NCBI GenBank assembly: GCA_036897625.1
Contig: JAYMTA010000543.1
Coordinates: 1-27,135 of the forward strand
From: Pelargonium cotyledonis
Lineage: Eukaryota > Streptophyta > Magnoliopsida > Geraniales > Geraniaceae
Direction of reading: 5' to 3'
DNA length: 27,135 nt
Shown piece by piece: positions 19,901 through 27,135 of this stretch (position 1 is the first letter of the stretch; each line of letters begins with the position of its first letter). Position numbers and translations under genes: made by a program. The notes below the pieces were generated by a model. It saw only the letters and a list, made by a program, of their open reading frames with translations. It had not been told where the DNA came from and searched no databases.

Positions 19901-22900
19901 ATTGCAACTCAACCATTTCATCATGTTCTGATCTTAGACGACACAACAAAGAAGATATTTCTCGAATATTCCTCTGAATCTCTTGCATGGCCACCCTGGA
20001 TATGGAAAAATCTTCCAAGCCTACACTAAAACCTTCTGCAAATACACTCTCCATCAACAGAGACTGCAGAGAATCAAAAAACTTCAGAACCTCTTCAGGA
20101 CCTTTTTCAAAGAAAATAGAAGTAACGATCTCATTAACCATAGACTGAATAGCTTCCCCTTCAAAATCAATTTCCAATATGTCACTTTTCCTAATCAAGT
20201 ATCTGTCCCCATAACAGTCAAACTGCGCAGGCAAAGCAGTCTGTAAAATCTGCAAAGCAGTCCAACAAGGGCCAGAACGAAGAGCCTTCAACAAAGCAGG
20301 CTGTGGCAAGGATGATGAAGCAAACATGGCCAACTGCTGAGCAGCTACTCTCTTCAAAAACTGAATCTTAAGCATCATCTTGAGTGACAATAATGAATCT
20401 GATGTCAGTTGCAAATTCAGCTGACCAGTGTGGGAGCTCATCAACTGCTTCTCCACTGAAAATAGTTCCACCACTTCTGCTTTTGCAGCAAGACTCTGAG
20501 GATAAAACAGGTGAACACAATCCCCATCAAAATCAGCACTTAAAGGCCCACATATAAGAGGGTTTATCTTGACTGTGTGATCATCATGAACATATACTGA
20601 AAGAGCTTGCAGTGAATGTTTATGAGTAGTCGGTGGCCTATTAATGAAGACAATGTCCCCATCCATAATTCGCCGATGTACGACTTGACCAGGCCTTAGA
20701 AATGTATGCCCTTTTGAACCCTCCCTTAGTGAATAAGTGGATGAACCATCACTATAGGTTAGGCACAACTTATTGTCCACCAGGTCTTGTAAATACTTCA
20801 TGTTGTGCATATTCACTCTCTCCTCGAATGTGATTCTTTGGGCAATTTCAAATGGTATACCAATTTCATTGACCCTCTTATATGCATCCCCAGTAATCAC
20901 ACTGCGGGAAGAGAACCCTGAACCCTTTCTAATGAATAATGTCCTCATTTTTTCAAGCCATGCTTTGGTTGATGAATCATTGGACTCTTTGCTAATGCCA
21001 AATTTGGAATCTACATCACGAGATGACTTTGCAGTACCCCTAACTTGAAGATACTGATCAACTGACGACTGCAAATCATTAGCTTCAACTTGATGAGATT
21101 CAAAATTTGGTGTTCCAGACCTGGAACTCTTGATGATCTCAACTTGCTTCAGAACTTTTTTTAGCACAGATATAGATAGATCCTAGAAAATAACAGGAAA
21201 TTATTAGTGACCATATCAAGAGAAAATTATGTGATGTCAAACCAGATGATCTAATTTGCTCATAAATAATATTTGGCTTACCGACGACATAACACTAACT
21301 CCATCAGAAATGTCAGGCACTGATAAACAGTTAGGAGGGACAGGTAAATACTGAAGGATATATCCCTCTTGAGGGAAATATCCTTTACTAGCAAGCTTTT
21401 TCCTAGTCTCCTCAGGCATCTTTTTCAGAATTTCCATAACCTGTAGGTAGATAACAAAGTTCATCAAGAAATTATAATATATTATAACACAATTATAAAA
21501 GCAAAGCAGTGGTTACAATCAAGTAATCAACAATACAGGGACAACATCAGAGCATTCTTTGAATTTGATTGATAAGCATTACTATAAATAGGTTCATAAT
21601 TAGACTTTGAGGTCATTACTTATGTTTAAAATTTCCCTACAAGATCAAAACATAACAGAGTAAACATGCAGACTTGCACAACCAGACAAAATTAATTAGA
21701 CAACAGAAAAACTAGCAACTCCCAGCTGAATGCATGCAACACACAAAACTGGAGAACGTATAAAGAGAGACATGAATAAATGCCTAAGATAATAAAATGA
21801 AAATATCATCGACATAATGCAACTGCACAAAACGTGTATCTATATCTATTTTAAGTTAATAAGACAGTGTATGGATACATTGAAATGTATTGACACTTGC
21901 ATACAGACGAAAGAACACAGAAAGATGTACAAACAAAGACAGACTAAAACGGGGAATAGAAATTGAACCTCGCAAGGAAGCAATGCTCGAGTATGGCTAT
22001 GACCATAGCGAAAACCATATCTTTCCAAAAACTGCCATCCATCTTGAGTATTTGACCTAGATGGTAGCTTCAATTCCAAGTAACAAGCACCATCTGTTGT
22101 TTTGACGTCTCTTATTGAAACTTGTGAGGCCTCCTGCACATAAACAATGTTCACAATTTAGGATTGAAACTCCACATATAGAACTGCAGGCAATAGTGTT
22201 AAGACAAAGACCTGCATTCTTAATGAGTAAAGGTCATATGATAATTTAGACAACATTTACTCTAAACTTGAGTAGAAAGACATTAGACAGGGAATAACAT
22301 GGCAGTTATGGATTTCGTTTTCTCAAAAGAGCACACACATAAAGTCAGACACAGTTCATGTGAAGAGCAAATGCTCCACTGATATGTATTTCATCATAAA
22401 TTACAATTTGACAATAACAATCTTATATGAAACATACTGCACAGTTTAACCACGTCCATAACTACAACTGATATCAAATAGCACTTCTAATAAGCAAGAA
22501 GCACCATACAATTTGTCACGTAACATGAATATTAATGGAGTTTCTGAGTGGATTTAAGTGAAATGGAAAGGAACATAAAGGAAACAACAATCAGGTATAA
22601 TTGAATACAAGTTTCTTTTTCTTTTGTTAGGCGATTGAGAAGAAATAAGAGCAAGGATAATGAGATATGGGCCCCACTAATCCAATGCTATAAGAGGTTA
22701 AATAATTGTATCTACTTAGATGTTTCAATTCAATATCCATCCACCCCTGCCCTTTTTTAGGATGGAAATAATAAATGGGTTAAGATAGAAGCATTTCTAG
22801 TATTTCCAAGTCTTTTCATTCTCTTCCTTGCCTTGGTAACAAAGGAAATATTTCCTCATTAAGTTCCCTCAATCCAAACAAACTGTAAGAGGATCCAATC

Positions 22901-24865
22901 CAAAGAATTTTTTTTCTAATGCTGAAAACATAAAAGAACGCCTTTCAAGCAAGTGCAAAGCATATATTAAGGGCCTCTTCAAACTACGGAAGAAAGACTG
23001 TAAAAGACTTAGAAATTAGAAGGTAGAAAGCGCTTTTGAACTACAAGTAAAATGTGGAAAAATTTAATAAGGGTATGAAAAACGAAATTTTACTAATGAT
23101 GGGAAAGGATAGCCAAAAAACACATATTAAAAACTAAAATATGGTTGTTTTGTGCAACTAGATGCATCAGCTTATGTTTGTCATTAAGTTGAGGAGAGAG
23201 AAAGCTCCTAAGGCAAACATATTAAGATAAACACTAAGAACAAATGTAGAAAAAGTATCCTTCAACAAACAAGTCAAATTTTCTAATACTTTTATACTTA
23301 CCTCACAACACGAACCCAACAATCTTTCAGCTATACCATTGTTCTTGCTCTGAGACTGAAAGATACAAAGCCAATAAGTATACAATACTAGCATGGAAAT
23401 GGTACAAATAGACCACAGTTCAGAAAATAACCAAAGAATATATAGGCAAAGGTGAAAGTACTTCGTTTTATTTTTATTAATTTCTTATAAATTAAAAAAA
23501 AAAACAAGTTTTATTGTCACATACTTGAACTAATTAATTATCTTCAGAGATAAAGATCCAAGAGAATTTTGTGAATATTGAGGCTTATTTACTAATGCTA
23601 GCTATGCTGATTTTGTAGATAAAAGATTTCATTATGAACTTAAATGTTGCCAGAATTTCTTAAAGTCTTATGTAATATCGTCAATACATATACTAAGATC
23701 TATACATATCCGAACAAAATACTAATGTCCATTTAAAGTTGAGCCGACTACTATCAAATTAAAAAATAATTTCATATTGCACTGCTCATACGTAAAAAAA
23801 ATAAATAAATAAAAGAGTCTATCCATTAGCACTGGAAAAAAAATGCAAAAGATGGAGCACAGTAAGTGTAGTTTTTCATTGAAGAGGCTTCTATAGATTA
23901 TTCAAATGTTGAGAGAAAAATGATGAAAAAAATACTAATTCTCATACTCATTTAACATAGAAAATGAACAAGATAAAGGAAGTGTTCAAAATAAGGAATA
24001 TGATTTTGGGCAATCATATAATTGCAAAACAAAATGAGTACCCAAGAAGAATGAAGAAACACAATCAGAAAGTACCTTGCTTTTTCTCATTTTTAGGCAT
24101 TTCAAGCACAACAGGCTCAACATCCGCTTTAGTTCATTGACATGACTGGGGTGGTATATGGGTATTGGTAATTCGATATATCCAAAATGACCTGGGAGCC
24201 ATAAAAATTAAAGCTACTGTTATAACCATAGAAAACTCAATGTGCATTCATTCAATATAAAATACACCAAATCAAAATGAACCGCATACCTTCACATTTC
24301 CCGGGCTCAGCTGTACCACAAGATTCACATTTACCAAATTGTATGGGAAGACCAAGGAAGGGATTTGCAAGCTGGCTAGCATGAGATATAGGGCAGCCAC
24401 TGATGGATGCTGTAGACTGTCAATAAATCAGAAGAAGAAAAATGTCAATGGAAGTCAATTCAGTGAATCATTGTAGCGAGTAGATATATGTCATTCTTAT
24501 AATCAATACTCTGAGAAGCCTTCAAAGATCAAAGTGATTTTCTTATTTATTTGAGCACAGATAGCAAATGCGATAATTGTAAGGCCAGCAATTAATCAAC
24601 AGGTGATTTTTATTAACCACTACCTTCAAGGTATTATCTGAATTTTCAAAGAAAAAAATTATTATTAAAAAACCATAGAAAACTAAGTCTTTATGATCAA
24701 GAAAATTCAATTAAGAGATCTCATATAAGAGTAAATGCCAAATATAGGAAAACTAATCGCAAATACAACAAAAAATCTACTTACAATCTCTTGACGAGTT
24801 GCCAAACCAAATTTGATTCCAATTATCTCTCCCTCCAAAATTGTTGATGTAGTGTTCTCCTCCAT
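7317..24865 (-). CDS. NRPE1: DNA-directed RNA polymerase V largest subunit (NRPE1), complete
   Basis: Catalytic subunit of plant Pol V, which makes nuclear scaffold transcripts that recruit AGO4-siRNA complexes for RNA-directed DNA methylation. Coding exons in transcript order: 24865-24785, 24416-24290, 24191-24076, 23355-23302, 22133-21969, 21440-21282, 21182-19293, 19209-19034, 17831-17756, 17652-17528, 14832-14684, 13886-13612, 12931-12758, 12605-12465, 12384-10733, 9351-9237, 7922-7317. They total 6081 nt, or 2026 residues plus stop, close to Arabidopsis NRPE1 (about 1976). All 16 coding introns are GT-AG. Domains: N-terminal Zn region (residues 61-104), catalytic core with DFDGD at 451-455, diverged bridge-helix/trigger-loop region, WG array 1395-1669, DeCL domain about 1745-1880, WG tail 1906-2026. 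The start MEENTTSTILEGEI is the conserved family start. No frame break was found, so it looks functional. It is NRPE1 rather than NRPD1 because of the WG-rich extension before DeCL. Confidence 0.96.
7918..8300. repeat. NRPE1: 191-bp tandem duplication covering the last NRPE1 splice acceptor
   Basis: Copy 1 is 7918-8108 and copy 2 is 8109-8300; both begin GAAACCTGTCACATCAAGTC. A handful of base changes and a short A-run difference separate them. The genuine acceptor (minus strand, TGTGACAG|GTTTC, exon from 7922) sits at the edge of copy 1, so copy 2 carries an identical acceptor with its exon edge at 8113. Confidence 0.93.
8637..8660. repeat. Poly(A) tract
   Basis: A run of 24 A on the plus strand inside an NRPE1 intron. 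It could be the tail of a small retroposon, but no target-site duplication or body was identified. Confidence 0.8.
8892..9145. mobile_element. Stowaway-like MITE in an NRPE1 intron
   Basis: A 254-bp AT-rich element. The left end, CTACCTCCGCTTCATATT, is matched in inverted form by the right end, AATATGAAATGGAGGTAG. It is flanked by TA on both sides (8890-8891 and 9146-9147), the target of Tc1/mariner-type elements. The CTnCCTCCG terminus and adjoining AAATGTCAT are typical of plant Stowaway elements. There is no coding capacity. Confidence 0.87.
9640..10640 (+). pseudogene. Decayed LINE 3' end with RNase H-like remnant
   Basis: Plus-strand reading at 9771-9875 gives WLAPLDGWVKFNVNEVAKG, then GPAGVGGV, before a stop. 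This resembles the start of the RNase H domain found at the end of plant L1-type LINE polyproteins (usually ...KFNVDGA...GKPGPAGIGG...). AELRAN follows near 9929, SDLKVVVS-stop-INK at 10012-10047, and LAKAALPR at 10453-10476. The first catalytic Asp position reads Asn (NVNE), while Glu and the second Asp remain. Frameshifts and stops abound. It lies antisense to NRPE1 in the intron 9352-10732. Both ends are approximate. Confidence 0.66.
10059..10338. repeat. 139-bp tandem duplication
   Basis: Two near-identical copies, 10059-10197 and 10198-10338, both beginning ACCATG and containing TTTTAAGAAGATCAAAG and GGAGTGCAAGTGGTTTGTTC. They lie inside the LINE-like remnant and probably arose after insertion. 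Confidence 0.9.
10733..12384 (-). CDS. NRPE1: NRPE1 C-terminal-domain exon with WG/GW repeat platform
   Basis: A 1652-nt exon (residues 1237-1786 plus part of 1787). It opens with the acidic linker GGIDVYNFLHMV and scattered WG motifs (GEWGVKK, SSWGSKD). The tandem array at 11086-11910 follows, then SHGWGAP, NQWGRQ and a Gly/Arg-rich stretch, and finally the start of the DeCL domain (TATRQRLDMFTSEEQDIL). WG/GW motifs in NRPE1 are known to bind AGO4 through its PIWI pocket; that is family knowledge and was not tested here. The frame is uninterrupted. Confidence 0.94.
11086..11910 (-). repeat. NRPE1: 33-bp coding minisatellite: 25 tandem WG units
   Basis: Exactly 825 bp = 25 x 33 bp with no indel, encoding 11-residue units of consensus (T/S)WGKQKEPQES. 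Unit 1 is AWGMQKEPLET at the high-coordinate end; unit 25 is SWDKPKESEES. Of the 25, 24 keep Trp-Gly and only the last has Trp-Asp. Units 15-23 (11152-11448) differ in protein only at the first residue (T, S or N), while units 1-14 are diverged. That gradient suggests recent expansion or gene conversion of the distal part. Confidence 0.97.
12932..13611 (-). other. NRPE1: NRPE1 intron, 680 nt, nothing further seen
   Basis: Runs from donor GTATTTTTGC after the codons for FDQAIQ to acceptor TTTTGCAG before RLSTSV. Open frames within it are read-through of the flanking exons or chance. Confidence 0.85.
13887..14683 (-). other. NRPE1: NRPE1 intron, 797 nt, nothing further seen
   Basis: Donor GTAAACTCC; acceptor CCTTAACAG. 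The split codon Gly joins IIK-G-DTRISM. AT-rich, with no repeat or frame worth noting. Confidence 0.85.
14833..17527 (-). other. NRPE1: NRPE1 large intron, 2695 nt, with a diverged repeat nest
   Basis: Donor AG|GTAAGTTTATC at 17527; acceptor TTCTTCGCAG before 14832. The codon AGT (Ser) is rebuilt across it. It holds the repeat nest at 15860-17150 and a 76-codon minus frame at 16131-16361 (RMLEDRVEEDFSKK) that I do not recognise and do not call as a gene. Confidence 0.8.
15860..17150. repeat. Interleaved diverged direct repeats (X...Y-X-Y)
   Basis: Block X (TGATGTAGG..., AAGTGAGAAGAAAG or similar, AATCAAACACT(C/T)GGTG) occurs at about 15872-16050 and about 16845-17020. Block Y (GTAGAGTTTA, AAATAGCCTAATAA) occurs at about 16669-16785 and about 17038-17150. 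The order and divergence suggest an old nested or duplicated transposon fragment. No TIR or LTR boundaries were assigned. Confidence 0.55.
17832..19033 (-). other. NRPE1: NRPE1 intron, 1202 nt, nothing further seen
   Basis: Donor GA|GTATGTTTG; acceptor CTTACACAG|A. This pairing rebuilds Glu-Tyr (SIEYKK); the alternative GTTTGTTG donor three bases later would put a stop at the junction. A short GA-rich stretch lies near 17884-17905. Confidence 0.82.
19293..21182 (-). CDS. NRPE1: NRPE1 core exon with DFDGD active site
   Basis: A single 1890-nt exon encodes residues 235-864. It carries RGTAK, MRTLFIRKGSGFSSRSVITG, VHRRIMDGDIVFINRPPT, and the metal-A loop ADFDGDCVH, whose three aspartates coordinate catalytic Mg2+ (DFDGD codons at 20520-20534). 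Its end, GEPVGVLAATAMSNPAYKAV, aligns with the bridge-helix/trigger-loop region of Pol II. The trigger-loop residues conserved in Pol I-III are absent, as expected for Pol V. It joins through an 83-nt intron to the next exon (19209-19034). Confidence 0.95.
21441..24075 (-). other. NRPE1: NRPE1 introns between exons 23355-23302, 22133-21969 and 21440-21282
   Basis: Introns 21441-21968 (528 nt), 22134-23301 (1168 nt) and 23356-24075 (720 nt) surround the small exons coding RLLGSCCE (23302-23355) and EASQVSIRD...RALLPCE (21969-22133). They are AT-rich and no element with clear ends was seen. Confidence 0.8.
24076..24865 (-). CDS. NRPE1: NRPE1 N-terminal exons 1-3: clamp and zinc-binding region
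   Basis: Coding exons 24865-24785, 24416-24290 and 24191-24076 encode residues 1-108. The region has KCESCGTAEPGKCEGHFGY, the CxxC...CxxH zinc-binding pattern of largest polymerase subunits, then IPIYHP and LCLKCLK, a further CxxC. The split codon at 24290/24191 rebuilds Gly of GHFG. Intron 24192-24289 is 98 nt and intron 24417-24784 is 368 nt; neither holds a visible element. Confidence 0.92.
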
Positions 24866-26137
24866 CTCCTTTGTATTAAGCCTTTGTTAGAACAATACTG
24901 CAATACTTAACTAAAACAAAATGAGATACTACACAAACAAAATAGCGGATATTGATTCATCAAAGGAAGGAACTATTGATCTTTCTAAACTATCCTTTTA
25001 CATCAGTCAACCAATGAAATACCAAAAATAATTACAAACAGGGGGAAAAGCCTCACATACTGTGCATCAGTCCGAGGAAATATGCCCATTTAACCAACAG
25101 GCAACGTCATGACTCATGACCCACAGTCAAACTTACTGTTCAACTTTCTAGAGATCCACAAAGCAGAAGGTCTCATTGTTCACCTAACTGCTCAGTTGGC
25201 TGGAGAACTGAAAATTATATACGAGGAAGGAAAGGGGGAACTCCATGTCCGCTCTATATGAAGATGTAACTTTAAGAGAAGAGCACAAATGTGCATATGC
25301 AACAGTGTGGGAGCCTCTACAACCCACTGCATAGCATTATAAGGAAAGAAAAACATTCTTACAGTGCCAGCTAAATAACTGTTGCCAACATTGTTCCCTT
25401 TCACTCACATACACTTGGACTGCAGTGGCAAACAAAGCTAAACCAATATATAAGCTATTTCATTTAACGAGCCTGAGAACTAAAGGGGAAGAACCAAAAC
25501 TCTCATAAATTGAAGACAAAACTCATCAGAAACATAGGCATGTTTTACACACAAATACCAAGAAAATTTGTCATAAGACCGTTCATGCAACACATATATT
25601 AATTATAATTTATAAAATAACAAAGGTAGAAAGACAAATCATTAAAAACCCATGAAATAATAACGTAAACGAAGAGGTGTAATGTTCATCAGAAAACAAT
25701 GATCATCAAAAACCCAGTACACTACCCAAAAAAATAAACCAGCAGAACCAGCTCACGATAGTAACACAAAAAGAGGAAAATCAAGTAGAAAAAAGAACCA
25801 TGAACCACATACATTACTTTCTCCGGATACAGAAAAGGGAAAAAAAATCAGGACACGCTACTCAACAATGCACCTCCCGTTCAAAACCCTAAAACTAACC
25901 CCCAAAATCCACAGACCATCACAAGAACAAAAAAAAATGAAAACCCCAAAAAAGCAGCTGCTCCGATCGCTTTCTTGAAGGAAAAAAAAAAAGGTAAACA
26001 GGAAACAACCTACCGCCCAGACCAGCCCAAACAAACCAAAAAACGACATGTAACAAAACTCCCGGAGCTCACTCAGAAGGTTCTGGGACGGCAAGCACGA
26101 AAACGGTAAATGCAAGTGCGGGAGATGAGAAAATTAC
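24866..26137 (-). other. NRPE1: NRPE1 5' UTR intron
   Basis: Donor CCG|GTAATTTTC at 26137. The acceptor lies between 24869 and 24920; several AG sites (ATTGCAG, TACAAAG) are possible just upstream of the ATG at 24865. A telo-box AAACCCTAA is at 25884-25892 (plus strand). Leader introns of this size often raise expression in plants; that is general knowledge, not shown here. Confidence 0.65.
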
Positions 26138-26165
26138 CGGAAATTGTAGCTCCTCCGCTGCCTCG

Positions 26166-26174
26166 AAACCCTAG
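26166..26174 (-). promoter_or_regulatory. Telo-box in the NRPE1 leader
   Basis: AAACCCTAG on the plus strand (CTAGGGTTT on the transcript). Telo-boxes are common near starts of plant genes for translation, replication and chromatin functions, where TRB-type proteins may bind. Confidence 0.5.
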
Positions 26175-26245
26175 CAATTGGAAAAAGCGAGGTTGCGAAG
26201 AAGGGGACGAGAGGGTTTCAAGGAGAGAGAGAGAGTAGAGAGAGG

Positions 26246-26254
26246 TTAGTGCAT
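26246..26254 (-). promoter_or_regulatory. Minimal upstream ORF (ATG-CAC-TAA)
   Basis: The only ATG seen on the minus strand between 26138 and about 26260 of the leader is followed directly by CAC and the stop TAA. Start-stop-like uORFs can reduce initiation at the main start. Its relevance depends on the true transcription start. Confidence 0.4.
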
Positions 26255-26399
26255 TTCTTCAAGGCGAGGCAAAGCGGAAGAGAAATGGGCGTTCTCCGAG
26301 TCTGAGACGCTCTCTGTGTGTGAGAGAGAGAAAGCGACTGTGTCTGTGTTAGTTATAGTGAGTAGTGTTTTTTTTGCATGTACGGTAGCTGGTAGGTAC

Positions 26400-27055
26400 T
26401 CTCTGAGCCTTATGGGGCCTCAGCTGTGAAATTACCGGACTGGCCTCATTGACCGGTTTGTTTTGTGTGGATTGGTGATTGGTTGGAGTGCAATAAGGTG
26501 TGGGTTTGGGGGACATTGTTGGAATTTGGGAAGAATTTGTTTGTTTTCCAGATAGAAAATGGGGCATGAAACTTTAAAGAAATGCCCCAACTCTCAGCTT
26601 AACCAGTGTTCAGAGAAATAAACATGTTGTTTCTTCTGTTTGTATTTGGCAATTGGCATGGGTTGGGTTGGGAACCATGGTGCAGTATTGTCTTGGTGGT
26701 TCATGAACCATGGTTCAATCGCTTGCCCGGTTTGGTTGCTTCATCGTAATTAAATGGTTCCTTTTCAAGTTTTTATTGATAAATCATAGTTGAGTGGAGA
26801 CGTTTAAGATGAAAACAGAAAAATAAGTGGTTTTTTTTATTAATTACGTACAGTCGCTATGAACTATTGACTAACAACAGATAGTCCTGTAAATTATAAC
26901 TCATGACATCTAGGCTCTACAAACTTTATATTTAACGATTTTATAGTTTGACCGTTAGTTTGATGTTAAAAGATCATTATACTCCTGTACTATTTCATTT
27001 ATGTAATGCAAACAAGCCCTTAAATGAAATGAAAAAAAAAATAAAATAAAAAATA
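26400..27055. other. Intergenic sequence upstream of NRPE1
   Basis: Promoter-proximal flank of NRPE1 on the right. A self-complementary patch GGTTCATGAACCATGGTTCA lies around 26699. No open frame or element with clear ends is visible. Confidence 0.5.
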
Positions 27056-27135
27056 ACTAACCTAACCCTACTGATTTCTCTCCTTCCTCTCTGATTTCTC
27101 TGCCGCCTCCCTCTCTTCCCCTCTCCTTCCCTTCT
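27056..27135 (+). other. CT-rich stretch, possible leader of another plus-strand gene
   Basis: AACCTAACCCTACTGATTTC is followed by repeated CTCTCC/TTCCC text to the window end, preceded by an A/T-rich region. This resembles a plant 5' leader on the plus strand, divergent from NRPE1. No start codon is in view. Confidence 0.3.

Larger units (their letters stand above)
26138..26320 (-). other. NRPE1: NRPE1 noncoding first exon (5' UTR)
   Basis: On the minus strand this is a CT-rich leader with long CTCTCT runs, then GCTAGGGTTTCGAGG, ending at TTTCCG before the donor. It carries no long open frame. The start near 26320 is a guess from the CT-rich extent and a weak TATA-like TATAACT near 26351-26357. 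Confidence 0.55.

Overview
This is a plant nuclear window, most likely from a eudicot. It is AT-rich, with interrupted genes, U-rich GT-AG introns, CT-rich leaders, telo-box motifs (AAACCCTA) and many small transposon remnants. Both identified genes belong to plant families, and one of them (RNA polymerase V) is found only in plants. No RNA genes, CRISPR arrays or bacterial-type operons were seen.

Layout. Positions 1-904 are an intron of a plus-strand gene; it carries the end of a transposon-like repeat at about 120-296 and an imperfect duplication. Positions 905-2834 hold the last seven coding exons of the 26S proteasome ATPase subunit RPT5 (plus strand). About 115 N-terminal codons lie left of the window. 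Two of its six visible introns must start with GC rather than GT. Positions 2835-3214 are its 3' UTR and flank. Positions 3215-5450 look like a plant gene leader followed by degenerate coding-like fragments, possibly an old retroelement. Positions 5516-6909 form a large foldback element with arms of about 465 bp.

Positions 7317-26320 are one large minus-strand gene, NRPE1, encoding the largest subunit of RNA polymerase V, the plant enzyme of RNA-directed DNA methylation (RdDM). I traced 17 coding exons plus a noncoding first exon. They join in frame to a predicted 2026-residue protein. All 16 coding introns are GT-AG. The protein has the N-terminal zinc-binding region, the DFDGD metal-A motif, the diverged catalytic core, a C-terminal domain with 25 tandem 11-residue WG units (33-bp minisatellite, 11086-11910), a DeCL domain, and a second, glycine-rich WG-containing tail. 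WG repeats in NRPE1 are known as an ARGONAUTE4-binding platform.

NRPE1 introns contain a Stowaway-like MITE (8892-9145), a decayed LINE RNase H remnant (about 9640-10640), a 191-bp tandem duplication that copies the last splice acceptor (7918-8300), a 139-bp tandem duplication (10059-10338) and a diverged repeat nest (15860-17150). The right edge (26400-27135) is intergenic; its last 80 bases are CT-rich and may be the leader of another plus-strand gene.

The two genes are convergent and functionally unrelated. I saw no wholly new system. The most notable items are the architecture of the two WG arrays, the duplicated splice acceptor and the paired GC-AG introns.
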